A DNA stretch of 6,539 nucleotides from assembly GCA_002455915.1 (NCBI GenBank), contig DKLU01000445.1:1-6539 (forward strand), written 5' to 3'. The notes under the pieces are model-generated. The model was given only the letters and a program-made list of their open reading frames with translations, was not told the origin of the DNA and searched no databases. The position numbers were made by a program, and so were the translations under genes. Positions 1 through 6,539 of the stretch are shown piece by piece (position 1 is the first letter of the stretch; the number at the start of each line of letters is the position of its first letter). The DNA comes from Chryseobacterium sp. UBA6632 (GTDB lineage: Bacteria > Bacteroidota > Bacteroidia > Flavobacteriales > Weeksellaceae).

Positions 1-10
1 CTTCCGATCT
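1..10 (+). other. Sequencing-adapter remnant (Illumina)
   Basis: The first ten bases, CTTCCGATCT, are identical to the 3' end of the standard Illumina adapter (…GCTCTTCCGATCT). They lie in the orientation in which an insert follows directly, and they stand out as GC-richer than the AT-rich sequence after them. This is most likely untrimmed adapter at a contig end, so genomic sequence starts at about base 11. Confidence 0.85.
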
Positions 11-323
11 CTTTATTAAATAAATAATAATAACTTGAATTATTGATTAGAATTAGCAAATAAAAAGATTAAAAACTACTGAAATCTTACACTTTATGCT
101 TTAATCAAACATATATGATATTTTTAAATTTCATGTATATTAACTTAGCAAAGTTTTTGAAATTTAATGATAAAAGCCAGGTATTTTAGTTCAAAAAAAT
201 ACATTTTACAGGTTATCAATAAGGATATTTATCCCTAAATTTTTAGATTTATAGGGTTATTTTACTGTTATAACAACAATTACCTTCTTTTATATTCATT
301 TTAAATCTTCAATGTTTTTGAAT
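11..323. other. AT-rich non-coding stretch at contig end
   Basis: This stretch is roughly four-fifths A+T with stops in every frame. I see no coding region, RNA gene or clear terminator. A weak CCCTA/TAGGG inverted repeat at 233-256 has no T-tract on either strand. The stretch is the downstream flank of the oxidoreductase gene, which therefore has no convincing intrinsic terminator here. The 10-mer ttattgatta at 40-49 recurs at 1853-1862 on the other side of that gene, which may be chance in such DNA. Confidence 0.6.
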
Positions 324-1796
324 TTATAAATTAAACGTAATTTTTGAATTTCCTGAGCAAAACTCATTTGCCATAGATAAATATATATTTGATAATAGCT
401 TATTGGTTAATTCATGATTTTCAAATTCGGAATTATCACAATTATTTTCTAAAAAATTAACTAAAGTAATTTCTCGTCCCTTTTCATTGTGCCCAAGATA
501 GTGTTCATCATTTAAATTTTGTTTTTTCATTGACTCTCCAACAGATATTTTTTCAAAGGATTTTCCACCAATAATTTTATTATTTCTAAATATATATATA
601 TCAAAATGATCTTCATTACCTACCCCTTCAAGATCTATATCTTTATGCCCAGCTTCGTAAGACTGGTAAGAATGTATTTGAATATTTAGGAACTGTGACA
701 CATGAATATTCACTCTTTCATGTCGCAATCTACCATTTCCTTTATAAGTATCTTCAGGTAAATCAAACCAAGACCTTCTCGAAAATGTGTTTTGTTGTAA
801 AATAATTGATGCTGTGGTTATTACATTTTGATTTTGAAGCAACTGACCTAAAATATATGCATCAATTTCTCCATATTTTTCATATTCATTTCTGTCATAA
901 TTTTCATAAAACTTCTGTATTTCTGTACTTCCAAAAAACTTTTTATAGTTTTCAATACTAAGTTGGTTAAAAAAATCATTAGGTCTAAATTTTGAAGTGT
1001 AGATTTTTCCAGAATTAGCCCTTCTGTCTTTTAAAGAGTTATTAACCTCTAATATCCAAGCAAAAAGATCAACACAATGATAACCAGAATGCATTAATTT
1101 TCCGTAGCCATATTTATATGGATGGTTTTCCTTTTCAAATTCATGCGGAAGATTCCATGTACCATCAGAATGATATATCCCAATGTAAGATATGGGTATT
1201 TGAAATTCTTCAACAAACTTCAACAAGTAGTCTTTAACAAAAATAAAACCTTCGTGATTTCTCCTTTGACAAACAATATAAAATTTTGAATCTGAATCTT
1301 GTTTCTTCCTTTTCAAATCTTGATAATTTGAAAATATTTTCATGGCAGAATTAGGGTTCGTAATAGAATCAACAGGAGCAGTAATTGGTTTATCCATTAG
1401 TATATTAATGTTACTTTTCATTGCCCAATCTGCATAAATCTTATGTGACTTAGGTTCTGTGGAAATTATTATCCCATCAATTTTCTCATTATTGATAATG
1501 CTTTCAAGTTTATTCAAAAGCATTTTATCTAAAAACCTACCTAATCTATTTTTAGTATTATCTTCAATCAAAAAAATTTCTTCTGGTTTTAAAGAACGAG
1601 AAGAAATAAATCCTTGAATATTGTCTCGTTGCGAATCTAATTCAATCAATAATCTTAATTTAATTCCGTATCTATTTTGATATTTTTCAAGAAAAGGATA
1701 ATAAATACGTTTTGCATGAGGACCTAATCCAACTAAAATATATTGCTTTTGAATTTGCTTTTTTCCATCATCTTTTATTAAAACTTTATTTTTCAT
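324..1796 (-). CDS. Gfo/Idh/MocA-family oxidoreductase, long divergent form
   Basis: The protein has 490 residues and is probably a cytoplasmic NAD(P)-dependent dehydrogenase acting on a sugar or cyclitol-like substrate. An N-terminal Rossmann fold shows a dinucleotide loop G23-L-G25-P-H-A28. The family's second strand motif appears as STEP..H at 112-118, followed by DKPIT at 135-139, which corresponds to the family EKP motif with K136 as the presumed catalytic lysine. A GYHCVD segment at 238-243 gives H240 and D243, matching the family's G-x-H-x-x-D motif. Family members usually have 330-400 residues. The extra length lies mostly after residue 250, and I recognise no second domain there. There is no Shine-Dalgarno sequence; the start is the first ATG after an in-frame AT-rich leader, with 18 residues before the first strand. 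Composition is clearly more AT-rich than in typA, which suggests an accessory or transferred gene. Substrate and pathway cannot be told. The family call is firm and the function is not. Confidence 0.8.
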   Translation of the reverse strand: MKNKVLIKDDGKKQIQKQYILVGLGPHAKRIYYPFLEKYQNRYGIKLRLLIELDSQRDNIQGFISSRSLKPEEIFLIEDNTKNRLGRFLDKMLLNKLESIINNEKIDGIIISTEPKSHKIYADWAMKSNINILMDKPITAPVDSITNPNSAMKIFSNYQDLKRKKQDSDSKFYIVCQRRNHEGFIFVKDYLLKFVEEFQIPISYIGIYHSDGTWNLPHEFEKENHPYKYGYGKLMHSGYHCVDLFAWILEVNNSLKDRRANSGKIYTSKFRPNDFFNQLSIENYKKFFGSTEIQKFYENYDRNEYEKYGEIDAYILGQLLQNQNVITTASIILQQNTFSRRSWFDLPEDTYKGNGRLRHERVNIHVSQFLNIQIHSYQSYEAGHKDIDLEGVGNEDHFDIYIFRNNKIIGGKSFEKISVGESMKKQNLNDEHYLGHNEKGREITLVNFLENNCDNSEFENHELTNKLLSNIYLSMANEFCSGNSKITFNL

Positions 1797-1832
1797 ATAT
1801 ATTATGTAATTTATTGGTTAAAAACAATTAGA

Positions 1833-1862
1833 TAATCAATCTTAAACACATATTATTGATTA
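1833..1862. repeat. 8-bp inverted repeat upstream of the oxidoreductase gene
   Basis: TAATCAAT (1833-1840) and ATTGATTA (1855-1862) form a perfect inverted repeat with a 14-base gap. The half-site centres are 22 bp apart, about two helical turns. The repeat lies 37-66 bases upstream of the oxidoreductase start, where an operator for a dimeric regulator could sit. In DNA this AT-rich, an 8-bp match may be chance, and no regulator gene is present in the window. Confidence 0.25.
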
Positions 1863-1948
1863 ATTATTAAATTTAAAACATTTCAATTAAACATAATAAA
1901 CCCAAAATTCATTAAAATAATAGTTTAATATAAAGCTAGTATACAAAT

Positions 1949-1979
1949 AAAAAAAAGTCCTGAAAAAAATCAGGACTTT
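1949..1979 (-). terminator. Intrinsic terminator of typA
   Basis: A perfect 10-bp stem (1954-1963 with 1970-1979, core AAGTCCTGA) encloses a six-base loop. Read on the minus strand it ends in an uninterrupted run of eight T (1956-1949). It begins 21 bases after the typA stop codon. It should separate typA from the oxidoreductase gene, which therefore needs its own promoter in the remaining spacer. I found no exact TAnnTTTG element there. Confidence 0.9.
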
Positions 1980-2000
1980 ACTTTATTTATAAGAATTTAA

Positions 2001-3809
2001 TTAAGCTTTTGCTTGTCTTTCAACTCTTTTTCTTTCTTCTTCAGAAAGGATTTTCTTTCTCATACGGATGAAGTTTGGAGTAACCTCGATCGCTTCATCA
2101 GCCTGGATATATTCCATACATTCTTCAAGAGAGAACAAGATTTTTGGTGCTACACCTGTATCTTTATCTTTACCTGAAGCTCTCATGTTGTTCAACTGTT
2201 TTGCTTCAACGATGTTTACTACCAAGTCACCTGGCTTGTTTTGCTCACCGATCACCATACCTGCGTAGATTTCCTCACCCGGATCTACGAAGAACTTACC
2301 TCTATCCTGTAGTTTAGCAATAGAATATTCAGTTGCAGGACCTTGAGTTTTACTGATCAATACACCATTGTTTCTTCCAGGAATAGCACCTTTGAAAGGC
2401 TTATATTCTGTGAAACGGTGCGCCATAATAGCTTCACCTGCAGTAGCTGTCAACATTTGAGAACGCAATCCGATCAAACCTCTTGAAGGAATTTCGAATT
2501 CCATGTGTTGCATCTCCCCTTTAGTTTCCATGATGTGAAGATCTCCTTTTCTCTGAGTTGCCAAATCGATAACTCTTGAAGCATACTCTTCAGGAACGTC
2601 AACTACCAAAGATTCATAAGGCTCTAATTTCTCACCATTTTCATCTTCTCTCAAGATAACCTGTGGCTGACCGATCGTCATTTCATATCCTTCTCTTCTC
2701 ATTGTTTCAATTAAAACTGACAAGTGAAGAATACCTCTACCGAATACCAAGAAAGTGTTTGCATCATCAGTCTGCTGAACTCTTAATGCCAAGTTTTTCT
2801 CTAATTCTTTAGTTAATCTTTCTTTAAGGTGGTTTGAAGTTACATATTTACCATCTTTACCGAAGAAAGGTGAATTGTTGATAGAGAATGTCATGTTCAA
2901 CGTAGGCTCATCAATCGCCGTTCTTTCCAATGGCTCAGGATTTTCAAGATCTACGAAAGAATCTCCGATTTGGAAAGCATCAAAACCAACTACAGCACAG
3001 ATATCACCTGCCTGTACTTCAGTTACTTTTTTCTTTCCTAATCCTTCGAAAACGTATAATTCTTTTACTTTTCCTTTTACCACTTTACCGTCTGCCTGAG
3101 CAAGACCAATCCACTGAGATTCTTTGATCTCACCTCTTGTTACTTTCCCGATCGCGATTCTTCCTAAGAAAGAAGAGAAATCTAGAGAAGTAATCTGCAT
3201 CTGAAGGTTACCTTCAGTTACTTTCGGTGCAGGAACATATTGTAAAATCCCGTCTAGTAATGGTAAAATATCTTCAGTTTGCTCCAAAGATGTGTTGAAC
3301 CAACCTTGCTTAGAAGAACCGTAGAACGTTGGGAAATCCAATTGCTCTTCAGTAGCTTCAAGGTTGAAGAATAAATCAAATACCTGATCGTGAACTTCGT
3401 CCGGACGGCAGTTTGGCTTATCTACTTTGTTGATTACAACCAATGGTCTTAAACCTAATTCTAAAGCTTTCTGAAGTACGAATCTTGTTTGTGGCATTGG
3501 TCCTTCGAACGCATCCACCAACAAAATAACCCCATCTGCCATTTTCAATACTCTTTCTACTTCTCCTCCGAAATCGGCGTGACCAGGTGTATCAATTACG
3601 TTAATTTTCGTGTCTTTATAAGTAACAGAAATATTCTTGGATAAGATTGTGATCCCTCTTTCTCTTTCAAGATCGTTGTTATCCATAATTAATTCTCCAC
3701 TCTCCTGATTTTCTCTGAAAATATTGGTAGCGTGAATGATCTTGTCAACCAAAGTCGTCTTCCCGTGGTCAACGTGTGCGATAATCGCAATATTTCTAAT
3801 GTTTTGCAT
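2001..3809 (-). CDS. typA: Ribosome-associated translational GTPase TypA/BipA
   Basis: Complete 602-residue protein, the usual family length. TypA/BipA is an EF-G-like GTPase that binds the 70S ribosome at the EF-G site. In other bacteria it supports 50S assembly and growth at low temperature or under stress. The GTPase motifs are all present: G1 AHVDHGKT at 11-18, G2 RGIT at 51-54, G3 DTPGH at 73-77, and G4 NKVD at 127-130. A G5-like YGSSKQG lies at 163-169, where E. coli has YASALNG. A beta-barrel domain II and EF-G-like domains III and V follow. The TypA-specific C-terminal region begins around the SRGLIGLRSQ segment (near residue 442) and includes the conserved IPGRNNGVLIS stretch. The start is the first ATG, immediately before the MQNIRNIAIIAHVDHGKT N-terminus typical of the family. 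There is no Shine-Dalgarno sequence. The gene is monocistronic, with a candidate promoter just upstream and a strong terminator just downstream. Confidence 0.98.
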   Translation of the reverse strand: MQNIRNIAIIAHVDHGKTTLVDKIIHATNIFRENQESGELIMDNNDLERERGITILSKNISVTYKDTKINVIDTPGHADFGGEVERVLKMADGVILLVDAFEGPMPQTRFVLQKALELGLRPLVVINKVDKPNCRPDEVHDQVFDLFFNLEATEEQLDFPTFYGSSKQGWFNTSLEQTEDILPLLDGILQYVPAPKVTEGNLQMQITSLDFSSFLGRIAIGKVTRGEIKESQWIGLAQADGKVVKGKVKELYVFEGLGKKKVTEVQAGDICAVVGFDAFQIGDSFVDLENPEPLERTAIDEPTLNMTFSINNSPFFGKDGKYVTSNHLKERLTKELEKNLALRVQQTDDANTFLVFGRGILHLSVLIETMRREGYEMTIGQPQVILREDENGEKLEPYESLVVDVPEEYASRVIDLATQRKGDLHIMETKGEMQHMEFEIPSRGLIGLRSQMLTATAGEAIMAHRFTEYKPFKGAIPGRNNGVLISKTQGPATEYSIAKLQDRGKFFVDPGEEIYAGMVIGEQNKPGDLVVNIVEAKQLNNMRASGKDKDTGVAPKILFSLEECMEYIQADEAIEVTPNFIRMRKKILSEEERKRVERQAKA

Positions 3810-3827
3810 ATAGGATTTTTACGGGTG

Positions 3828-3835
3828 CAAAAATA
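3828..3835 (-). promoter_or_regulatory. Candidate typA promoter (-7 element)
   Basis: On the minus strand this reads TATTTTTG, an exact match to the Bacteroidota -7 consensus TAnnTTTG. Transcription would start near 3822, leaving a leader of only about 13 bases before the typA ATG. The upstream -33 element is poor: the nearest TTG (ATTG at 3859-3862) is 23 bases away, the long end of the accepted spacing. Confidence 0.5.
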
Positions 3836-3958
3836 GTGATTTTAAATGGAATATTCAGCAATAAGTTTTGATAATTAACAAATTCATAATGAAGAAGTTA
3901 TTTGTTTTAACATCTAAATCATTAGCAGAAGCGTGATTACGAGGGCATATTAAACAAG

Positions 3959-3992
3959 AAAAAGGTTTAAGTTTTACTACTTAAACCTTTTT
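3959..3992 (-). terminator. Terminator downstream of the DJ-1/PfpI gene, possibly bidirectional
   Basis: An 11-bp perfect stem (AAAGGTTTAAG at 3961-3971 with CTTAAACCTTT at 3980-3990) is extended to 13 bp by flanking A/T pairs and has an 8-base loop. On the minus strand it starts 19 bases after the DJ-1/PfpI stop and ends in five T. On the plus strand it ends in six T, so it could work in both directions. Its location separates the DJ-1/PfpI transcript from typA. Confidence 0.8.
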
Positions 3993-4011
3993 TATATTAT
4001 AAATTCAAAAA

Positions 4012-4560
4012 CTACAAAGTCTGTTCTTTATGTTTTCCTTCCTTTATTTCTTCTACCATTTTAGCATTGAAAGCCGGCAGATCTTTTGGCGTACGGCTCG
4101 TTACCAAACCACTGTCAACCACTACCTCGCTATCTTCCCAATGGGCTCCTGCATTTTTCAAATCTTTACTGATTGAATTTACGGATGTTAAATTTCTTCC
4201 TTCCACTACCTCAGCATTGATTAAAATTTGTGGCCCGTGACAAATGGCTGCTACAGGTTTATGCTGTTGAAAAAAATCTTTCACAAAACTTAAAGCTTTA
4301 TCGTTTGTTCTCAATTGATCCGGATTGATCACGCCGCCCGGTAAAACTAAGGCATCATATTCTGAAGCATTTACCTCATCCAACGTTTTATCTACATTAT
4401 ACTCTTTTCCCCAGTCTTTTTCAGCCCAAGCTTTGATCGTTCCCGATTCCGGACTGATGATGTGCGCCGTCCAGCCCTGCTGCTCTAAATGCTCTTTTGG
4501 TGATGCTAATTCACTTTCCTCAAATCCGTGTGTTGCCAGAATGGCGATTTTCTTTGACAT
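4012..4560 (-). CDS. DJ-1/PfpI family protein (class I glutamine amidotransferase-like)
   Basis: The protein has 182 residues and belongs to the PfpI/YhbO branch of the DJ-1/PfpI superfamily, whose members are usually 165-190 residues. The fold is a single flavodoxin-like alpha/beta domain with no signal peptide or membrane segment, so it is cytoplasmic. The nucleophile elbow AICHGP is at 105-110, giving Cys107 and His108. The N-terminal HGFEESEL (11-18) supplies the acidic residues; Glu17 aligns by eye with the Glu that contacts the cysteine in DJ-1. The oxyanion-side loop LPGGVINPDQLR is at 73-84. The AWAEKDWG segment (44-51) is typical of the PfpI subgroup. Family members are described as proteases, glyoxalases or stress-protective protein deglycases, and the last activity is debated, so I leave the reaction open. 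The ATG is followed at once by the first beta strand, which supports this start. A terminator follows the stop, and the gene is probably transcribed alone. Confidence 0.93.
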   Translation of the reverse strand: MSKKIAILATHGFEESELASPKEHLEQQGWTAHIISPESGTIKAWAEKDWGKEYNVDKTLDEVNASEYDALVLPGGVINPDQLRTNDKALSFVKDFFQQHKPVAAICHGPQILINAEVVEGRNLTSVNSISKDLKNAGAHWEDSEVVVDSGLVTSRTPKDLPAFNAKMVEEIKEGKHKEQTL

Positions 4561-4693
4561 AATTTTATATTTTGGTGTTTACAAGTATTATGAAAAGAAA
4601 ATATGATGCCGAGGTGGGTGGATGTGGTATCTAAAGTTTTTTTATGTTGGAAAAAACAGTCAGTTAAAACCTTTATGATCGAGCAGAGATTAC

Positions 4694-5377
<684 letters not shown>

Positions 5378-5436
5378 TTTTTCAAGCTGAACATCATTAT
5401 AAGTATGTCGAAATTAGCTGATCTTTATACGATCAT

Positions 5437-5462
5437 AAACCCTGAGAATAATCTCAGGATTT
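5437..5462. terminator. Hairpin between convergent genes, likely bidirectional terminator
   Basis: A 7-bp stem (CCTGAGA at 5441-5447 with TCTCAGG at 5452-5458) and a 4-base loop are extended by AAA/TTT after one mismatch. The hairpin lies 63 bases past the stop of the plus-strand gene and 12 bases past the stop of mcrC on the minus strand. T-tracts are weak on both sides (TTTATTTATT on plus), so its strength is uncertain. Its position between two converging genes supports the call. Confidence 0.6.
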
Positions 5463-5470
5463 ATTTATTG

Positions 5471-6539
5471 TTAGCTGATATCTATAAAAGGTAAATCAAT
5501 CCCAATTTTATAAACCTCATGATATGCATTAATTTTATTATTAAGTAGTTCTGTAATTTTTAATTGTCCATCCCTTTGGTCACCAAGGAATTTTGGATAG
5601 ATTATTAAACAAGGAATTTCATTTTCAATTTTTGGCAATTTATTTTTCACTTTGGTTAATCTTGCATAACCGGAAATCTGCCGAATATCTTCGTGAATTT
5701 GTCCGTAATTATAATGAAGTTTATATTTAGTATCAACAACAATTTTTTTGTCGTCTGTACAAATAAGAAAATCAAGTGAATTACCGTGCGTAGAAAACTG
5801 ATAATTAAAATTATTCGTATTGAGATCAGGATTATCTTTCAACAATTTTGAGAATACAAAAAGCTCAAATAACTTAGGCATATCAATCCAGAAAGGAGGT
5901 GTAGATACTTTTTCTCCCGTAGTTTTAGTGATATTGTAAGAAAATCTTTTGAGAATTTGTTCACCAATCTTTATTGCTTCTTTATATTCTTTAAAAAAAG
6001 GATTATGCTTAAATTTTTTCAATTCCTGCAGATGTATATTATCGCTAATATTTTCAAACGATGGACGAATATAATTTATCATCCAAAAAATATTGTTTCC
6101 TTCTTTAAAATAGTAACTGTTATTTTCTATATACCGAGTACAAAAAAGAAAAGCTTTTTTCAAAAAACGATTTTCAATTGAATCTTCACCAAAAACCTGA
6201 TATTCGCAAACTGTATTCGTTAATCGATTTTTCAGAATATTATGTTTGATTTGTTTTCCAATTAATATTTTTCCTTTAATTCTATTATTTAAGTTTTCCT
6301 GAACTTTATAATATGATTTTTTTAATCCTTTTTTTACAATATCTTGTAAAAGTTTCAGAAATTTCACAATCAGAAAAGGAGTTAAAAGATCCCTTTTTTG
6401 ATCGACCAAAATTTCAGAAGTTTCCCAATCAATTAAAAGTAAATTTTCTGTTTCCTTTACTACTTCAGGATGAGACATAATCTGCATCAGCATTGCAACA
6501 ATATCTACTTCCTTGGTTAAAATTTCATTTTCTATATTT
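5471..6539 (-). CDS. mcrC: McrC-like subunit of a McrBC-type restriction system, 5' partial
   Basis: The frame is open to the right edge: fifteen more codons precede the ATG at 6493, so the true start lies outside and at least 355 residues are coded. McrC is the nuclease subunit that joins the GTPase McrB to cut DNA with methylated cytosines. Numbering from the ATG at 6493, the family block KGKILIGKQI (73-82) leads to CEYQVFGEDSIENRFLKKA (96-114), matching the McrC 'y.ef..d..eNr.lk.al' pattern. WIDMPKLFELFVF (202-214) matches its 'DM.KLFE.FV' core. The PD-(D/E)xK nuclease site appears as D241 and then V-V-D254-T-K256-Y-K. A downstream Q272..GYA completes the nuclease fold. The active site is intact. 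Composition is very AT-rich, unlike typA, as is common in defence genes. mcrB normally precedes mcrC in an operon and would lie just right of the window. No promoter is visible within it. Confidence 0.88.
   Translation of the reverse strand, partial: NIENEILTKEVDIVAMLMQIMSHPEVVKETENLLLIDWETSEILVDQKRDLLTPFLIVKFLKLLQDIVKKGLKKSYYKVQENLNNRIKGKILIGKQIKHNILKNRLTNTVCEYQVFGEDSIENRFLKKAFLFCTRYIENNSYYFKEGNNIFWMINYIRPSFENISDNIHLQELKKFKHNPFFKEYKEAIKIGEQILKRFSYNITKTTGEKVSTPPFWIDMPKLFELFVFSKLLKDNPDLNTNNFNYQFSTHGNSLDFLICTDDKKIVVDTKYKLHYNYGQIHEDIRQISGYARLTKVKNKLPKIENEIPCLIIYPKFLGDQRDGQLKITELLNNKINAYHEVYKIGIDLPFIDIS

Noticed and set aside
233..256. CCCTA/TAGGG inverted repeat as terminator of the oxidoreductase gene
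   Set aside because: Only five base pairs, with a large loop and no T-tract on either strand.
2068..3127. Three plus-strand reading frames opposite typA (2068-2268, 2875-3099, 2930-3127)
   Set aside because: They lie wholly antisense to a certain, highly conserved gene, show no family resemblance, and have no promoter of their own.
4325..4606. Plus-strand frame opposite the DJ-1/PfpI gene
   Set aside because: It is antisense to a gene with intact family motifs, and its translated sequence has no recognisable pattern.
5892..5901. AAAGGAGGTG resembling a perfect Shine-Dalgarno site on the plus strand
   Set aside because: It lies inside mcrC on the opposite strand, encoding the STPPF segment, and no gene follows it.
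5957..6181. Plus-strand 74-codon frame opposite mcrC
   Set aside because: It is antisense to conserved McrC motifs, and its Phe/Ile/Lys-rich product is what AT-rich antisense sequence gives by default.

Overview
The window looks like chromosomal DNA from a Bacteroidota bacterium, probably a Flavobacteriia member of the Chryseobacterium type. The evidence is the AT-rich composition, the A/T-rich leaders without Shine-Dalgarno sequences, several exact copies of the Bacteroidota promoter -7 element (TAnnTTTG), and the character of the housekeeping protein TypA. The genus is an inference. The first ten bases match the 3' end of the Illumina adapter, so the left edge is almost certainly a contig end and not genomic sequence.

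Layout from left to right: (1) bases 1-323 are very AT-rich with no gene. (2) Bases 324-1796 (-) encode an unusually long, low-GC Gfo/Idh/MocA-family oxidoreductase. (3) Bases 1797-2000 are a spacer holding the strong typA terminator. (4) Bases 2001-3809 (-) encode the translational GTPase TypA/BipA, complete. (5) Bases 3810-4011 hold the typA promoter and a hairpin terminator for the next gene. (6) Bases 4012-4560 (-) encode a DJ-1/PfpI-family protein with an intact Cys-His nucleophile motif. (7) Bases 4694-4963 (-) encode a small DUF1294 membrane protein, whose start I place inside the longest reading frame. (8) Bases 5021-5377 (+) encode a 118-residue conserved-looking protein of unknown function, the only plus-strand gene. 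(9) A hairpin between convergent genes lies at 5437-5462. (10) Base 5471 to the right edge (-) encodes an McrC-like nuclease subunit of a McrBC-type modification-dependent restriction system, cut by the window edge. Its McrB partner would be expected just beyond base 6539.

The genes do not form one pathway. Most are separately transcribed, each minus-strand gene with its own spacer and usually its own terminator. The middle (typA, pfpI, DUF1294, the 118-residue gene) reads as ordinary core genome. The two ends (oxidoreductase and mcrC) are visibly more AT-rich and look accessory. I see no clearly novel system. The points most worth checking are the adapter remnant, the interlocked divergent promoters around 4969-5001 with their effect on the DUF1294 start, the McrBC locus at the right edge, and the long, divergent oxidoreductase.
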